From contig NC_019673.1 of NCBI RefSeq assembly GCF_000328705.1, positions 1,116,001-1,180,000 on the forward strand: 64,000 nucleotides of DNA, given 5' to 3'. Numbering within the stretch: the first letter of the stretch is position 1; every line of letters starts with the position of its first letter. A program made the position numbers and the translations under genes. Source of the DNA: Saccharothrix espanaensis DSM 44229. GTDB lineage: Bacteria > Actinomycetota > Actinomycetes > Mycobacteriales > Pseudonocardiaceae. The notes under the pieces are model-generated. The model searched no databases and was not told the DNA's origin. It saw only the letters and a list, made by a program, of their open reading frames with translations. Below, piece after piece: positions 1 to 8,413 of the stretch.

Positions 1-2
1 AG

Positions 3-668
3 GCGGTGGTGTCCGGGGTGGACACCCGCAACGGCGCGGAACCGTTCGTCAACCAGATCTTCATCGGCACCAACGGCGGCGCGGGCGGTCCGGCGGGCGA
101 CGGCTGGCTGACCATGGACGACCTGGGCAGCGGCGGCACGCTGCTGCTCGACAGCGTCGAGATCGACGAGCTCAAGCAGCCGATCGTGATCCACGAGCGG
201 CGGCTGGCCCGCGACACCGAGGGCGCGGGGCGGCACCGGGGCGCGCCCGGCCTGCACGTCGAGTACGGGCCGGTCGGCTGCGAGCTGGAAGCCATCTACG
301 CCAACGACGGCGCGATCAACCCGATGCTGGGCGCGCGCGGCGGGCTGCCCGGCGCGCGGTCCGCGCAGCACAAGCGCGACCGGGCGGGCGAGCTGGTCGA
401 GCTGGACAGCTGCGGGCCGGTGCGGGTCGTCGAGGGCGAACGGCTGGTGGCCCGCACCAGCGGGGGCGGCGGCTACGGCCCCCCGCACACCCGCGACCCG
501 GAACTGGTCGCCAAGGACGTCCGCGAGGGCTGGGTCGGCGCGGTCCGCGCGCACCACGTCTACCGGGTCGTGCTGGACGACCACGGCCAGGTGGACGCCG
601 CAGCCACCGCGCACCTGCGTGACGCGGCAGCCACCGCGCACCTGCGTGACCAGGAAGGCACCTCATGA
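3..668 (+). CDS. Hydantoinase B/oxoprolinase-family subunit, C-terminal part (5' end outside window)
   Basis: This is the last 221 codons of a gene that begins upstream of the window. The Gly-rich stretch GTNGGAGGPAGDGW and the later GGGGYGPP resemble the C-terminal half of HyuB/5-oxoprolinase beta subunits, which with HyuA carry out ATP-dependent opening of hydantoin or oxoproline rings. The stop overlaps the start of the following aminotransferase (ATGA), so the two are probably translationally coupled. The extreme C-terminus carries a 27-bp tandem duplication giving two copies of DAAATAHLR, which looks like a recent slippage event outside the folded core. The family call is from the visible motifs. 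The substrate is unknown, but the aminotransferase and semialdehyde dehydrogenase downstream suggest a cyclic ureide or beta-amino-acid route. Confidence 0.75.
   Translation, partial: AVVSGVDTRNGAEPFVNQIFIGTNGGAGGPAGDGWLTMDDLGSGGTLLLDSVEIDELKQPIVIHERRLARDTEGAGRHRGAPGLHVEYGPVGCELEAIYANDGAINPMLGARGGLPGARSAQHKRDRAGELVELDSCGPVRVVEGERLVARTSGGGGYGPPHTRDPELVAKDVREGWVGAVRAHHVYRVVLDDHGQVDAAATAHLRDAAATAHLRDQEGTS
594..647 (+). repeat. 27-bp in-frame tandem duplication
   Basis: Two 27-bp units (594-620 and 621-647) differ at one visible position. They encode a duplicated nonapeptide DAAATAHLR at the C-terminus of the hydantoinase-B-like protein. Confidence 0.9.
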
Positions 669-2029
669 CCGCCACGACCGCACCCGATCGAACGCGCCTG
701 GCCGCGCTGCTGGCCGCCGAGCGCGCCGCGTTCACCGAGCGCAACCCGCGCTCGGCCGCCGCGCACGCGGAGAGCCGGCACCTGCTGGGCGGCGTGCCGA
801 TGACGTGGATGGCCAAGAGCCTGGCCGGGTTCCCCCTCTACCTGGGGCGGGCGTCCGGCGCGCGGGTGGTCGACCTGGACGGCCACGAGCTGCTGGACTT
901 CTGCCTGGGCGACACGGGGGCGATGGCCGGGCACTCGCCCGCGCCGACCGTGGCCGCGGTGACCCGGCGCTACGCCGAGCTGGGCGGCGCGACCACGATG
1001 ATGCCGACCGAGGACGCCGAGGTCGTGGCGGCCGAGCTGGCGTCCCGGTTCGGCCTGGCGCAGTGGAGCTTCGCGCTGTCCGCGACCGACGCGAACCGCT
1101 GGGCGCTGCGGCTGGCCCGCGCGCTCACCGGCCGGCCGCGGATCCTGGTCAACAGCTTCAGCTACCACGGCAGCGTCGACGAGTCGTTCATCGTCGCCGG
1201 GCCGGAGGGCCCGCGACCGCGACCCGGCAACGTCGGCCCGCCGGTCGACGTGACCGAGACCAGCCGGGTGGCCGAGTTCAACGACCTCGCCGAGCTGGAG
1301 CGGCAGCTCGCGTTCGGCGACGTGGCCGCGGTGCTGATGGAACCCGCGCTGACCAACATGGGGATCGTGCTGCCCGACCCCGGCTACCTGATCGGGGTCC
1401 GGGCGCTCACCCGGGCCGCCGGGGTGCTGCTGGTCAACGACGAGACGCACACCGTGTCGGCCGGGCCCGGCGGGTGCACGCGGGCGTGGGGGCTGAGCCC
1501 GGACGTCGTCACGATCGGCAAGGCCATCGGCGGCGGGATCCCCATCGGGGCCTACGGGTTGAGCGCCGAACTGGCCGAGCGGCTGCGCCGGCGGACCGAG
1601 CTGGACCTGGTCGACACCGGCGGCATCGGCGGCACGCTCGCGGGCAACGCCCTGTCGCTGGCCGCCGCCCGCGCCACCCTCACCGAAGTCCTCACCGACT
1701 CCGCCTACGAGCACATGACCGCGTTGTCGACCCGCTACACGGCCGGGGTGCAAGAGCTGATCACCACCTGCGGCCTGCCGTGGACGGTGACGCAGCTCGG
1801 GGCGCGCTCGGAGTACCGGTTCACCCCGGTGCGACCGCGCAACGGCACCGAGTCCCAGCGGGCGACCGACGTCGAGCTGGAGGACTTCCTCCACCTCTAC
1901 CTGCTCAACCGGGGCGTGCTGCTCACGCCGTTCCACAACATGGCGCTGATGTGCCCGCAGACCACCGCCGCCGACGTCGACCGGCACCTGACCGTGCTCG
2001 GCGCCGCCGTCCGCACCCTGACCAGCTGA
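665..2029 (+). CDS. Class III PLP-dependent aminotransferase (glutamate-1-semialdehyde aminomutase-like)
   Basis: A 454-residue fold-type I aminotransferase. LLVNDETHT (Asp259, the residue expected to contact the pyridine nitrogen of PLP) and TIGKAIGGGIPIGAYG (Lys286, the Schiff-base lysine) are the class III hallmarks. Length is normal for the family. The ATG lies inside the stop of the upstream hydantoinase-like gene, and the dehydrogenase gene starts 9 bases after this stop, so the three form an operon. Paired with an MmsA-like dehydrogenase, it probably deaminates a beta-amino acid such as beta-alanine or beta-aminoisobutyrate to the semialdehyde used by the next enzyme. That substrate assignment is inference from context. 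Related omega-transaminases act on other amines, and 2,1-aminomutase activity cannot be excluded. Confidence 0.85.
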   Translation: MTATTAPDRTRLAALLAAERAAFTERNPRSAAAHAESRHLLGGVPMTWMAKSLAGFPLYLGRASGARVVDLDGHELLDFCLGDTGAMAGHSPAPTVAAVTRRYAELGGATTMMPTEDAEVVAAELASRFGLAQWSFALSATDANRWALRLARALTGRPRILVNSFSYHGSVDESFIVAGPEGPRPRPGNVGPPVDVTETSRVAEFNDLAELERQLAFGDVAAVLMEPALTNMGIVLPDPGYLIGVRALTRAAGVLLVNDETHTVSAGPGGCTRAWGLSPDVVTIGKAIGGGIPIGAYGLSAELAERLRRRTELDLVDTGGIGGTLAGNALSLAAARATLTEVLTDSAYEHMTALSTRYTAGVQELITTCGLPWTVTQLGARSEYRFTPVRPRNGTESQRATDVELEDFLHLYLLNRGVLLTPFHNMALMCPQTTAADVDRHLTVLGAAVRTLTS

Positions 2030-2038
2030 AGGATTCCG

Positions 2039-3535
2039 ATGTCCGAGCCGCACCACCTGCACCACTGGATCAACGGCAGGCCGCACGCCGGCACGGGCGA
2101 GCGGCGCGGGCCGGTGTTCGACCCCGCGCTGGGCGTGCGGACCGGGACCGTCCCGCTGGCCGGGCGCGCCGACGTGGACACCGCCGTCGCGGCGGCGCGT
2201 GACGCCTTCCCGGGCTGGAGCGCCACCTCCGCCGCCAAGCGGCAGCAGGTGGTGTTCCGGTTCCGGGAGCTGCTCGCCGCGCGGGCCGGTGAGCTGGCCG
2301 CGATCATCACCGCCGAGCACGGCAAGGTGCTCGCCGACGCGGCCGGCGAGATCGCCCGCGGCCTGGAGGTGGTCGAGCTGGCGACCGCGTTCCCGTTGCT
2401 GCTCAAGGGAGAGCACTCGGCGAACGTGTCCACCGGCGTCGACGTGCACACGATCGTCGAGCCGCTGGGCGTGGTCGCGGTGATCAGCCCGTTCAACTTC
2501 CCGGCGATGGTGCCGCTGTGGTTCGTGCCGGTCGCCGTCGCCGCCGGCAACGCGGTCGTGCTCAAGCCGAGCGAGAAGGACCCGTCCGCCGCGAACTGGC
2601 TGGCCGGGCTGTTCACCGAGGCGGGCCTGCCCGACGGCGTGCTCAACGTGCTGCACGGCGACAAGGAGGCCGTCGACGGGCTGCTGGAGCACGCCGACGT
2701 GCAGGCGGTGTCCTTCGTGGGGTCGACGCCGATCGCCCGCTACATCTACGAGACCGCCGCGCGGCACGGCAAGCGCGTGCAGGCGTTGGGCGGCGCGAAG
2801 AACCACATGCTCGTGCTGGCCGACGCCGACCTGGACGTGGCCGCCGACGCGGCGGTCAACGCCGGGTTCGGGTCGGCGGGGGAGCGCTGCATGGCGATCT
2901 CCGTGGTGGTCGTGGCGGAGCCGGTGGCCGACGAGCTGGTGGAGCGGATCACCGCGCGGATCCGGACGTTGCGGGTCGGCGACGGGCGGCGGTCGTGCGA
3001 CCTGGGGCCGTTGATCACCGCCGAGCACCGGGACCGGGTGGCGCGGTACGTCGCGGGCGCGGCCGACGAGGGCGCGGTGGTGGTCGTGGACGGGCGGGAC
3101 GTGCCGGTGGACGGCGCGGCGGAGGGGTTCTGGCTCGGGCCGACCCTGCTGGACCGGGTGCCGACGACCGCGCGGGTGTACCGCGACGAGATCTTCGGGC
3201 CGGTGCTGTGCGTGGTGCGGGTGCCCGGTCTCGCGGAGGGCCTGGCCCTGGTCAACGCGAGCGAGTACGGCAACGGCACCGCGATCTTCACCCGGGACGG
3301 CGGCGCGGCCCGCCGGTTCCAGCGGGCCGCGCAGGTCGGCATGATCGGCGTCAACGTGCCCATCCCGGTCCCGGTGGCCTACCACTCGTTCGGCGGGTTC
3401 AAGGCGTCGCTGTTCGGCGACGCCAAGGCCTACGGCGCGGCCGGCTTCCGGTTCTTCACCCGGGAGAAGGCGGTCACCAGCCGCTGGCCCGACCCCGGCC
3501 ACGGCGGGCTCGACCTCGGCTTCCCGCGGAACTGA
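2039..3535 (+). CDS. mmsA: Methylmalonate-semialdehyde dehydrogenase (CoA-acylating)
   Basis: A 498-residue aldehyde dehydrogenase. N-terminal EPLGVVAVISPFNFPAMVPLW is the MmsA-type nucleotide-binding segment, VVLKPSEKDP follows, and FGSAGERCMAIS carries the catalytic Cys284. The ERCMA context is typical of the CoA-acylating MmsA/IolA branch rather than hydrolytic ALDHs. It would convert methylmalonate or malonate semialdehyde plus CoA and NAD+ to propionyl- or acetyl-CoA, CO2 and NADH in the cytoplasm. A GAAGGA ribosome site overlaps the previous stop. Placed after an aminotransferase and a hydantoinase-like subunit, it fits the end of a pyrimidine/valine-type beta-amino-acid degradation route. 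Family call is firm; physiological substrate is inferred. Confidence 0.92.
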   Translation: MSEPHHLHHWINGRPHAGTGERRGPVFDPALGVRTGTVPLAGRADVDTAVAAARDAFPGWSATSAAKRQQVVFRFRELLAARAGELAAIITAEHGKVLADAAGEIARGLEVVELATAFPLLLKGEHSANVSTGVDVHTIVEPLGVVAVISPFNFPAMVPLWFVPVAVAAGNAVVLKPSEKDPSAANWLAGLFTEAGLPDGVLNVLHGDKEAVDGLLEHADVQAVSFVGSTPIARYIYETAARHGKRVQALGGAKNHMLVLADADLDVAADAAVNAGFGSAGERCMAISVVVVAEPVADELVERITARIRTLRVGDGRRSCDLGPLITAEHRDRVARYVAGAADEGAVVVVDGRDVPVDGAAEGFWLGPTLLDRVPTTARVYRDEIFGPVLCVVRVPGLAEGLALVNASEYGNGTAIFTRDGGAARRFQRAAQVGMIGVNVPIPVPVAYHSFGGFKASLFGDAKAYGAAGFRFFTREKAVTSRWPDPGHGGLDLGFPRN

Positions 3536-3549
3536 CGGGAGGCGCGGCG

Positions 3550-4803
3550 GTGCGGCGGATCCTGGTGGTGGCGGTGCTCGTGCTCGCCGGGTGCTCCGGC
3601 GGGCAGCGGGCGGCCGAGCCGGAGCACGTGGTGCGGCCGACGCCGCCGGCCGCGCTGGGCGGCGGCAGCGGGACGGTCGAGGGGCCGGGCGTGACCGACA
3701 CCCGGATCACCGTCGGCATGATCACCACCCGGACCGGGTCGGGCGGCGGCGCGTTCGAGCGGGCCGTGGACTCGATGGACGCGTTCGCCGCCCACCTCAA
3801 CGCGCAGGGCGGGCTGCTCGGGCGTGAGCTGGTGGTGCTGCACGCCGACGACGCGTCGGACTGCGCCACCTACGGCCGGCTGCTGTCGTCCCTGCGGACC
3901 GAGGTGTTCGCGATGGTCGGCACCTGGTCGAACCAGGACGGCTGCGGGCAGGAGGTGCTCGACGCCGACCCGGACTTCGTGTCGGTGCACGGGAACCTGC
4001 TCACCCCGACGCTGTACCGGCTGCCCAACGCGGTCTCCGCGATCACCCTGCCGCCGGGCCTGCCCACCGGCGGGTACGAGTGGGTCGAGCAGCGGCACCC
4101 GGACGCGGTCACCCGCGCCGCCGCGCTCTACTCCACGCACATCCCCACCAACGGCCTGGCGGTGCACGCGACGGCCGAGTCCGTGGGCTACCGGTTCGCG
4201 TACTCGCGCGGCATCGGGCCCGGCGAGACCGGCTTCGCCGAGGACGTCGCGAAGATGGCGGACGCCGGGGTCCGGGTGGTCGACCTGTCCGGGACCGGCC
4301 CGGACGTCGTCGCGCGGTTCCAGCGGGAGTCCGCGCGGCAGGGCTTCCGGCCGGACGCGGTGATCGCGCCCACCGCGTACTCGCCGGGGTTCCTGGCCGA
4401 GGTCGGCGACGACGCCGGGAACCTGGTCGCGCCGCTGCCGTACGCGATGTTCCTGGGCGAGGACCGGGCCGACAACCCGGCGCTGGACACCTACCTGACG
4501 TGGCTGGAGCGCACGAGCCCCGGCGCCGTGCCCGACCTGTACGGGCTGGGCAGCTGGTCGGCGGGCGTGCTGTTCGCGGAGGCGGTGCGGGCCGCCGGGC
4601 CGGCGGTGACCCGGGCCCGGCTGCTCACCGCGCTGACCACCCTCGGGCCCACCACGGCCAACGGGATGAACGCGCCGTCCGAGGCCGGGCGGCACGACCC
4701 GCCGACCTGCCTGGCCGTCGTCGGCGTGCGGGACCGCCGGTTCGTGCGGCTGGACCCGGTCGGCGGCGGTTACCGGTGCCTCGGCTCGTACCGGCACATC
4801 TAG
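3550..4803 (+). CDS. Lipoprotein, type I (branched-chain amino acid-like) substrate-binding protein
   Basis: 417 residues from a GTG preceded by GGGAGG 7 bases upstream. The N-terminus VRRILVVAVLVLAGCSGG is a lipoprotein signal with lipobox LAGC (Cys15). The mature part resembles Leu/Ile/Val-binding type I solute-binding proteins: ITVGMITTRTGSGGGAFERAVDSM, then NAQGGLLGRELVV. It would sit on the outer face of the membrane and bind a small ligand for an ABC importer. No permease or ATPase gene follows, so it is an orphan in this window. Position directly after mmsA suggests its ligand is the substrate of the upstream catabolic genes (inference). The stop overlaps the stop of the convergent regulator gene by four bases (CTAG). 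Confidence 0.85.
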   Translation: MRRILVVAVLVLAGCSGGQRAAEPEHVVRPTPPAALGGGSGTVEGPGVTDTRITVGMITTRTGSGGGAFERAVDSMDAFAAHLNAQGGLLGRELVVLHADDASDCATYGRLLSSLRTEVFAMVGTWSNQDGCGQEVLDADPDFVSVHGNLLTPTLYRLPNAVSAITLPPGLPTGGYEWVEQRHPDAVTRAAALYSTHIPTNGLAVHATAESVGYRFAYSRGIGPGETGFAEDVAKMADAGVRVVDLSGTGPDVVARFQRESARQGFRPDAVIAPTAYSPGFLAEVGDDAGNLVAPLPYAMFLGEDRADNPALDTYLTWLERTSPGAVPDLYGLGSWSAGVLFAEAVRAAGPAVTRARLLTALTTLGPTTANGMNAPSEAGRHDPPTCLAVVGVRDRRFVRLDPVGGGYRCLGSYRHI

Positions 4804-5522
4804 TGCCAGTCCACGGTCTCCGCGCGCACCGCGGCGTAGCGGTCCTCGGCGGTGTCGACGTAGGCGCGCATGTGCTCGCGGGTGAGCCGTTCGGCCAGGT
4901 CGCCGTCACCGTCGAGGATCGCCTGGCAGATCGCGCGGTGCTCGCGCTCGAACTTCGGCCGGCGCTCCGGCGGGAACAGGCCGCGCACCCGCTCGACGAA
5001 CATCCGCTGGAGCGAGCGGGCGGACAGGGTGAGCACCGGGTTGCCGGACATCTCGGCCAGCAGCGCGTGAAAACCGTTGGTGTCCAAGGCGTGTTCGTCG
5101 TCCGGGTGCGCCAGGTGCGCCCGCAGCACGGCCAGGTCGCGCTCGTCGTGGCGTTCGGCGGCGAGGCGGGCGATCACCGGCTCCAGCGCGTACAGCGCGG
5201 AGGCGACGTCGCCGTAGGTGGCACCGGACATGTGGTAGTACAGCGAGGAGACCCGGGCGAAGTGCACGCTGTCCACCTGGGCGACCATCGGCCCGCCGCC
5301 GGGGCCGGGACGGATCACGATCAGGCCCTGCACCTCCAGCAGGCGCAGCGCCTCGCGCAGCGATCCCCGGCCCACGCCGTACTTGCCGAGCATGATCGCC
5401 TCGGCCGGCAGCATGGTCGCCGGCGGCAGGTCGCGGATGTCGCGGACGATCTCCCGCGCCACCACCTCGGACAGCTTCTCGGTGCGCCGGGGGCGGACCC
5501 GCCCGGCCTCCTTACCGTCCAC
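4800..5522 (-). CDS. GntR-family (FadR/FCD subfamily) transcriptional regulator
   Basis: 240 residues from a GTG at 5522 with an AGGGG ribosome site upstream; the ORF extends further upstream but that part is low-complexity and lies over the divergent promoter. The N-terminal winged helix reads LSEVVAREIVRDI ... YGVGRGSLREALRLLEVQGL, then an all-helical FCD domain with the expected His positions (FHALLAEMSGN, EHRAICQAI, REHMRAYV), which usually bind a metal and small acids. It is divergent from the MFS exporter and convergent with the catabolic operon, so it may control either. The start codon sits inside a copy (12 of 13 matches) of a palindrome that recurs in this window. Confidence 0.88.
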   Translation of the reverse strand: MDGKEAGRVRPRRTEKLSEVVAREIVRDIRDLPPATMLPAEAIMLGKYGVGRGSLREALRLLEVQGLIVIRPGPGGGPMVAQVDSVHFARVSSLYYHMSGATYGDVASALYALEPVIARLAAERHDERDLAVLRAHLAHPDDEHALDTNGFHALLAEMSGNPVLTLSARSLQRMFVERVRGLFPPERRPKFEREHRAICQAILDGDGDLAERLTREHMRAYVDTAEDRYAAVRAETVDWH

Positions 5523-5631
5523 AGTGGAGTTCCCCTCGCCTCGTCCCGGTCCTGCCGGGGAGCGTATCGGAGATCCATGGCAATCGTAGGCATTGATTCG
5601 CGGCGTCGCCGTCGACCAGGGGAGAGCAGTC

Positions 5632-7044
5632 GTGGGCAGACTCCAGGAAACCACCGCCACCGGGCACCGCGACCGGTGGCGCGCGCTCGCCGTGCTGGCC
5701 ACCGCGCAACTGCTGGCGGCCGTCGACGTGACGATCATGGTGATCGCCCTGCCGTCGGCGCAGCGCGACGTCGGGCTGGCCGACGGTGACAAGCACTGGG
5801 TGCTGGTCGCCTACTCGTTGACGCTGGGCGCGCTGCTGCTGGCCGGCGGCCGGGTCGGCGACCGGATCGGGCAGCGGCGGGCGCTGGTCGTCGGCGTGCT
5901 GGGGTTCACCGCGGCCTCGGCGGTCGGCGGGGTCGCGCCGGACGCGGCCACCCTGATCGGCAGCCGGGTCGGCCAGGGGGTGTTCGCCGCGATGCTGGTG
6001 CCGGCGGCGTTGTCGCTGGTCAGCGTGACCTTCACGGACCGGGCCGAGCGGGCGCGGGCATTCGCGGCGTTCAGCGCGACGCTGATGGCGGGCGCCGCCG
6101 TCGGGCAGGTGCTCGGCGGGGCGCTGACCACCTGGGCGGACTGGCGGTGGTGCATGTACGTCAACGTGCCGATCGGGGTGGCGGTGGTGGTCGCGGCGCT
6201 GAAGTACGTGCCGGCGACCCGGCCGTCCCGCGAGGCGCGCATCGACGTGCCGGGGGTGCTGCTGGCAGCCGGCGGGCTCGGGGCGATCGTCTACGCGCTC
6301 GGCGAGGTCGACCGCAACGGGTGGTTCTCGCAGGTGACGCTCGGGTTGCTCGGAGCGGGTCTGGTGCTGCTGGCGGCGTTCCTGCACTGGCAGACCCGCG
6401 CGCGCCGGCCGTTGCTGCCGCTGGGCGTGCCCGCCCACCGGTCGCGCGCGGGCGCGAACCTGGCCGTGGTGGCGGCGCAGTTCGCGATGTTCGGCATGTT
6501 CCTGTTCCTGACCTACCAGTTGCAGGTGGTCAGCGGGTTCTCGGCGCTGCGCACGGGGCTCGCGTTCCTGCCGTTCGTGGCGGTGAGCGTCCTGGCGACC
6601 CGGCTGGCGCTGCGGCTGCTCGCGGTGGTGCGGCCCCGGCTGCTGATCCCGGCCGGGCTGGTGCTGATCGGCGGCGGGTTCGCGTTCCTGGTCGCGCTCA
6701 CGCCGACCAGTTCGTACGTCGGGCTGGTGCTGCCCGCGCTCGTCCTGGCCGGGGTGGGCAGCGGGCTGCTGATGGCCCCGAGCATGAGCGCGGCGACCAC
6801 CGTCGAGGACGTCTCGCACGCGGGACCGGCGTCCGCGCTGGTGCGCACCAGCCAGCAGATCGGCGCGGCACTGGGCCCCGCCGTGCTGGGCGGGCTGGCG
6901 TCGGCGTACACCGACGTGCCCGCGGGCGGGGCACCGGACGCGGCGGCGATCGTGCGCGGGTACGCGTCGGCCGGCGCGTGGGCGGCGGCGATCCTGATGG
7001 GCACGGCCCTGGTGGTCGCGCTGTTGTTGCCGCGCAAGGGTTAG
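5632..7044 (+). CDS. MFS transporter, DHA2 (EmrB/QacA, about 14-TM) family
   Basis: 470 residues from a GTG that follows GGGGAGAG by about 6 bases; an upstream TTG at 5593 lacks such a site. The signature VTIMVIALPSAQRDVGL in the first helix region (motif D-like, Asp in TM1), GGRVGDRIGQRRAL (motif A, loop 2-3) and about 14 hydrophobic segments place it in the drug/H+ antiporter-2 family. It probably exports a toxic small molecule or metabolite by proton exchange at the cytoplasmic membrane. It is divergent from the GntR gene with a gap of about 110 bases that must hold both promoters, and convergent with the MarR gene. Substrate is not predictable. Confidence 0.88.
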   Translation: MGRLQETTATGHRDRWRALAVLATAQLLAAVDVTIMVIALPSAQRDVGLADGDKHWVLVAYSLTLGALLLAGGRVGDRIGQRRALVVGVLGFTAASAVGGVAPDAATLIGSRVGQGVFAAMLVPAALSLVSVTFTDRAERARAFAAFSATLMAGAAVGQVLGGALTTWADWRWCMYVNVPIGVAVVVAALKYVPATRPSREARIDVPGVLLAAGGLGAIVYALGEVDRNGWFSQVTLGLLGAGLVLLAAFLHWQTRARRPLLPLGVPAHRSRAGANLAVVAAQFAMFGMFLFLTYQLQVVSGFSALRTGLAFLPFVAVSVLATRLALRLLAVVRPRLLIPAGLVLIGGGFAFLVALTPTSSYVGLVLPALVLAGVGSGLLMAPSMSAATTVEDVSHAGPASALVRTSQQIGAALGPAVLGGLASAYTDVPAGGAPDAAAIVRGYASAGAWAAAILMGTALVVALLLPRKG

Positions 7045-7158
7045 TTGTCGCGGGTCAGGAAACCGATGACGGCTGGTAGGCGGCCACACCGCCGCCGGAT
7101 ACCGACCACCGGCAACCCGGCTCCACACCGGCGTCACCGGCCTCCCGGCCTCGTGCAA

Positions 7159-7611
7159 CTAGCGGGTGCGGCTGGGGCCGAACTCGCGGTCGGCCTGCGC
7201 GTCGATCGCGTCCTCCAGCTCGGTGCTGTGCAAGAGGGTCAGGGCCTCGCCGGAGTTGCCGAGCACGTCGGTGAACCGGCGCACCAGCAGACCCTCCACC
7301 CTGTCCAGCACCTCCCGGCCGTGGTCGGTGATGGAGAACAGGACGCCGCGCCCGTCGTCGGCCGTGCCGCTGCGCCGGATGAAGCCCGACTTCACCATGC
7401 CGCTGGTCAGCGCCGAGATCGCCGGCCGGGTGACCGCCGCGTACCGGGCGAGCTCGTACGCGCGCTGGTGGCCGAGGGCCGCGCTGCTCAGCGCGCGGTA
7501 CTGGGCGAGCGTCAGACCGCCGTCCTCGCACACCTGCTGGGCGATCCGGGCCAGCCGGATGACCGTGCGGATCGCGTCGAGCATCCTGGTGTCGGAATCC
7601 CTGTCGTCCAC
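7159..7611 (-). CDS. MarR-family transcriptional regulator
   Basis: 150 residues from a GTG preceded by GAGGAGAG. The winged-helix core is visible: LTLAQYRALSSAA, YELARYAAVTRPAISALTSGMVKSGFIRR (recognition helix) and RGVLFSITDHGREVL (wing). Length matches the family. Such dimers usually repress an efflux or catabolic gene and release on binding a phenolic or lipophilic ligand. The gene is convergent with the MFS exporter, so co-regulation is possible but not shown by an operator I can identify. The next gene clockwise is divergent from it. Confidence 0.88.
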   Translation of the reverse strand: MDDRDSDTRMLDAIRTVIRLARIAQQVCEDGGLTLAQYRALSSAALGHQRAYELARYAAVTRPAISALTSGMVKSGFIRRSGTADDGRGVLFSITDHGREVLDRVEGLLVRRFTDVLGNSGEALTLLHSTELEDAIDAQADREFGPSRTR

Positions 7612-7862
7612 GGTGCTCTCCTCGCTGCGGTCGGCCGCGTTGCGGTCGACAACAGGCCCGGGAAGAAGCCTAGTGCGTGCTGTGGCCGACTGCGGGCCGA
7701 TCAGGTCGATGTGCGGCCGATCGAGCGACGAGTGGCTGCGGGAAAGCGCTGCGCGCCGGATCGCAGTGGTGACTGGTGCACAGGGACAGCGACACGCTCG
7801 CTATGGTCGATTCGTCTTGCTGTCGCGCCGCTCGTGACTTGGCGGCGAGTGGTGGGGGAGTC
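7612..7862. other. Divergent intergenic region
   Basis: About 250 bases between the MarR gene and the Cys-rich small protein gene; it must contain both promoters. GCCGATC occurs twice close together near 7698-7721, which could be operator half-sites, but I cannot assign promoter elements with confidence. Confidence 0.4.
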
Positions 7863-8330
7863 GTGGACGACGACGAGTGCAAGCACCTGTTGCCACCGGG
7901 GCAGTGCGCGCTGTGCCGGGAACCGCCGCCTGGTGTGCTGAAGCAGGGGTGGCGGACCGAAGGCGGGCGTGCCTACCACAACGACCCGTCGTGCGACTGG
8001 CTGCGCAAGGGGCACCAGCGGTCGCGGCGTCAAGGCAAGGACACGCACGACGCGGTGCGCGTGCGGTGGAACGACGTCGACCCCGGCACCTTGCAGCCTT
8101 GCGACTACTGCTGCACGCCCGAGTGGTTGCGGCGGCACGACTTCCAGTCCCCGCTCGACCCCGGCAAGGCGTGCGAGGTGCGCGCCGACGGCCGGTGGTG
8201 GCCCGGCACGCTGGTGTGGGAGGGCGCTCGCCGCGCCGACGGGCTGTGGTGGGCCCGGGTCTCCTACCGGCGTGACGGCCGGGTGGTGCGCGCCGTGGTC
8301 GGCGAACGCGACGTGCGGCCCGCCGGGTAG
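7863..8330 (+). CDS. Small Cys-rich protein with C-terminal Tudor/SH3-like segment, function unknown
   Basis: 155 residues from a GTG preceded by GTGGGGGAG. I do not recognise a named family. The N-terminal half has a run of putative zinc ligands: CKH, CALC, then HNDPSCDW, CDYCC, suggesting one or two small zinc sites. The HNDP...CDW...CDYC spacing recalls small McrA/treble-clef-like modules, but no nuclease motif is clear. The C-terminal half (about residues 100-150) reads ACEVRADGRWWPGTLVWE ... WWARVSYRRDGRVVRAVV, the pattern of a Tudor/Agenet-like barrel. It stands alone between a MarR gene and a convergent response-regulator gene. A nucleic-acid-binding role is only a guess. Confidence 0.7.
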   Translation: MDDDECKHLLPPGQCALCREPPPGVLKQGWRTEGGRAYHNDPSCDWLRKGHQRSRRQGKDTHDAVRVRWNDVDPGTLQPCDYCCTPEWLRRHDFQSPLDPGKACEVRADGRWWPGTLVWEGARRADGLWWARVSYRRDGRVVRAVVGERDVRPAG

Positions 8331-8359
8331 TCCGCAGGAACGACCCGTTCGGCAGGCCC

Positions 8360-8413
8360 CCGTCAGCGTTGGACCCGTCAGCGTTTGACCCGTTCAGCGT
8401 TTGAGCCGTTCAG
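8360..8413. repeat. 15-16-bp tandem repeat, about 3.5 copies
   Basis: Units CCGTCAGCGTTGGAC (8360-8374), CCGTCAGCGTTTGAC (8375-8389), CCGTTCAGCGTTTGAG (8390-8405) and a partial CCGTTCAG. The array lies between two convergent genes and runs into the stop of the response regulator gene. Confidence 0.85.

Noticed and set aside
560..3502. 980-codon open frame on the minus strand
   Set aside because: Antisense to three coupled enzyme genes with clear motifs; composition is Arg/Gly/His/Pro-rich as in GC-rich shadow frames.
5593..5631. Upstream TTG start for the MFS gene
   Set aside because: GTG 5632 has a clear GGGGAGAG ribosome site; the extra 13 residues would cover the promoter region shared with the GntR gene.
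7045..7158. TTAGTTG / CAACTA inverted repeat as terminator
   Set aside because: Arms are about 110 bases apart and coincide with the two stop codons; too weak to call.
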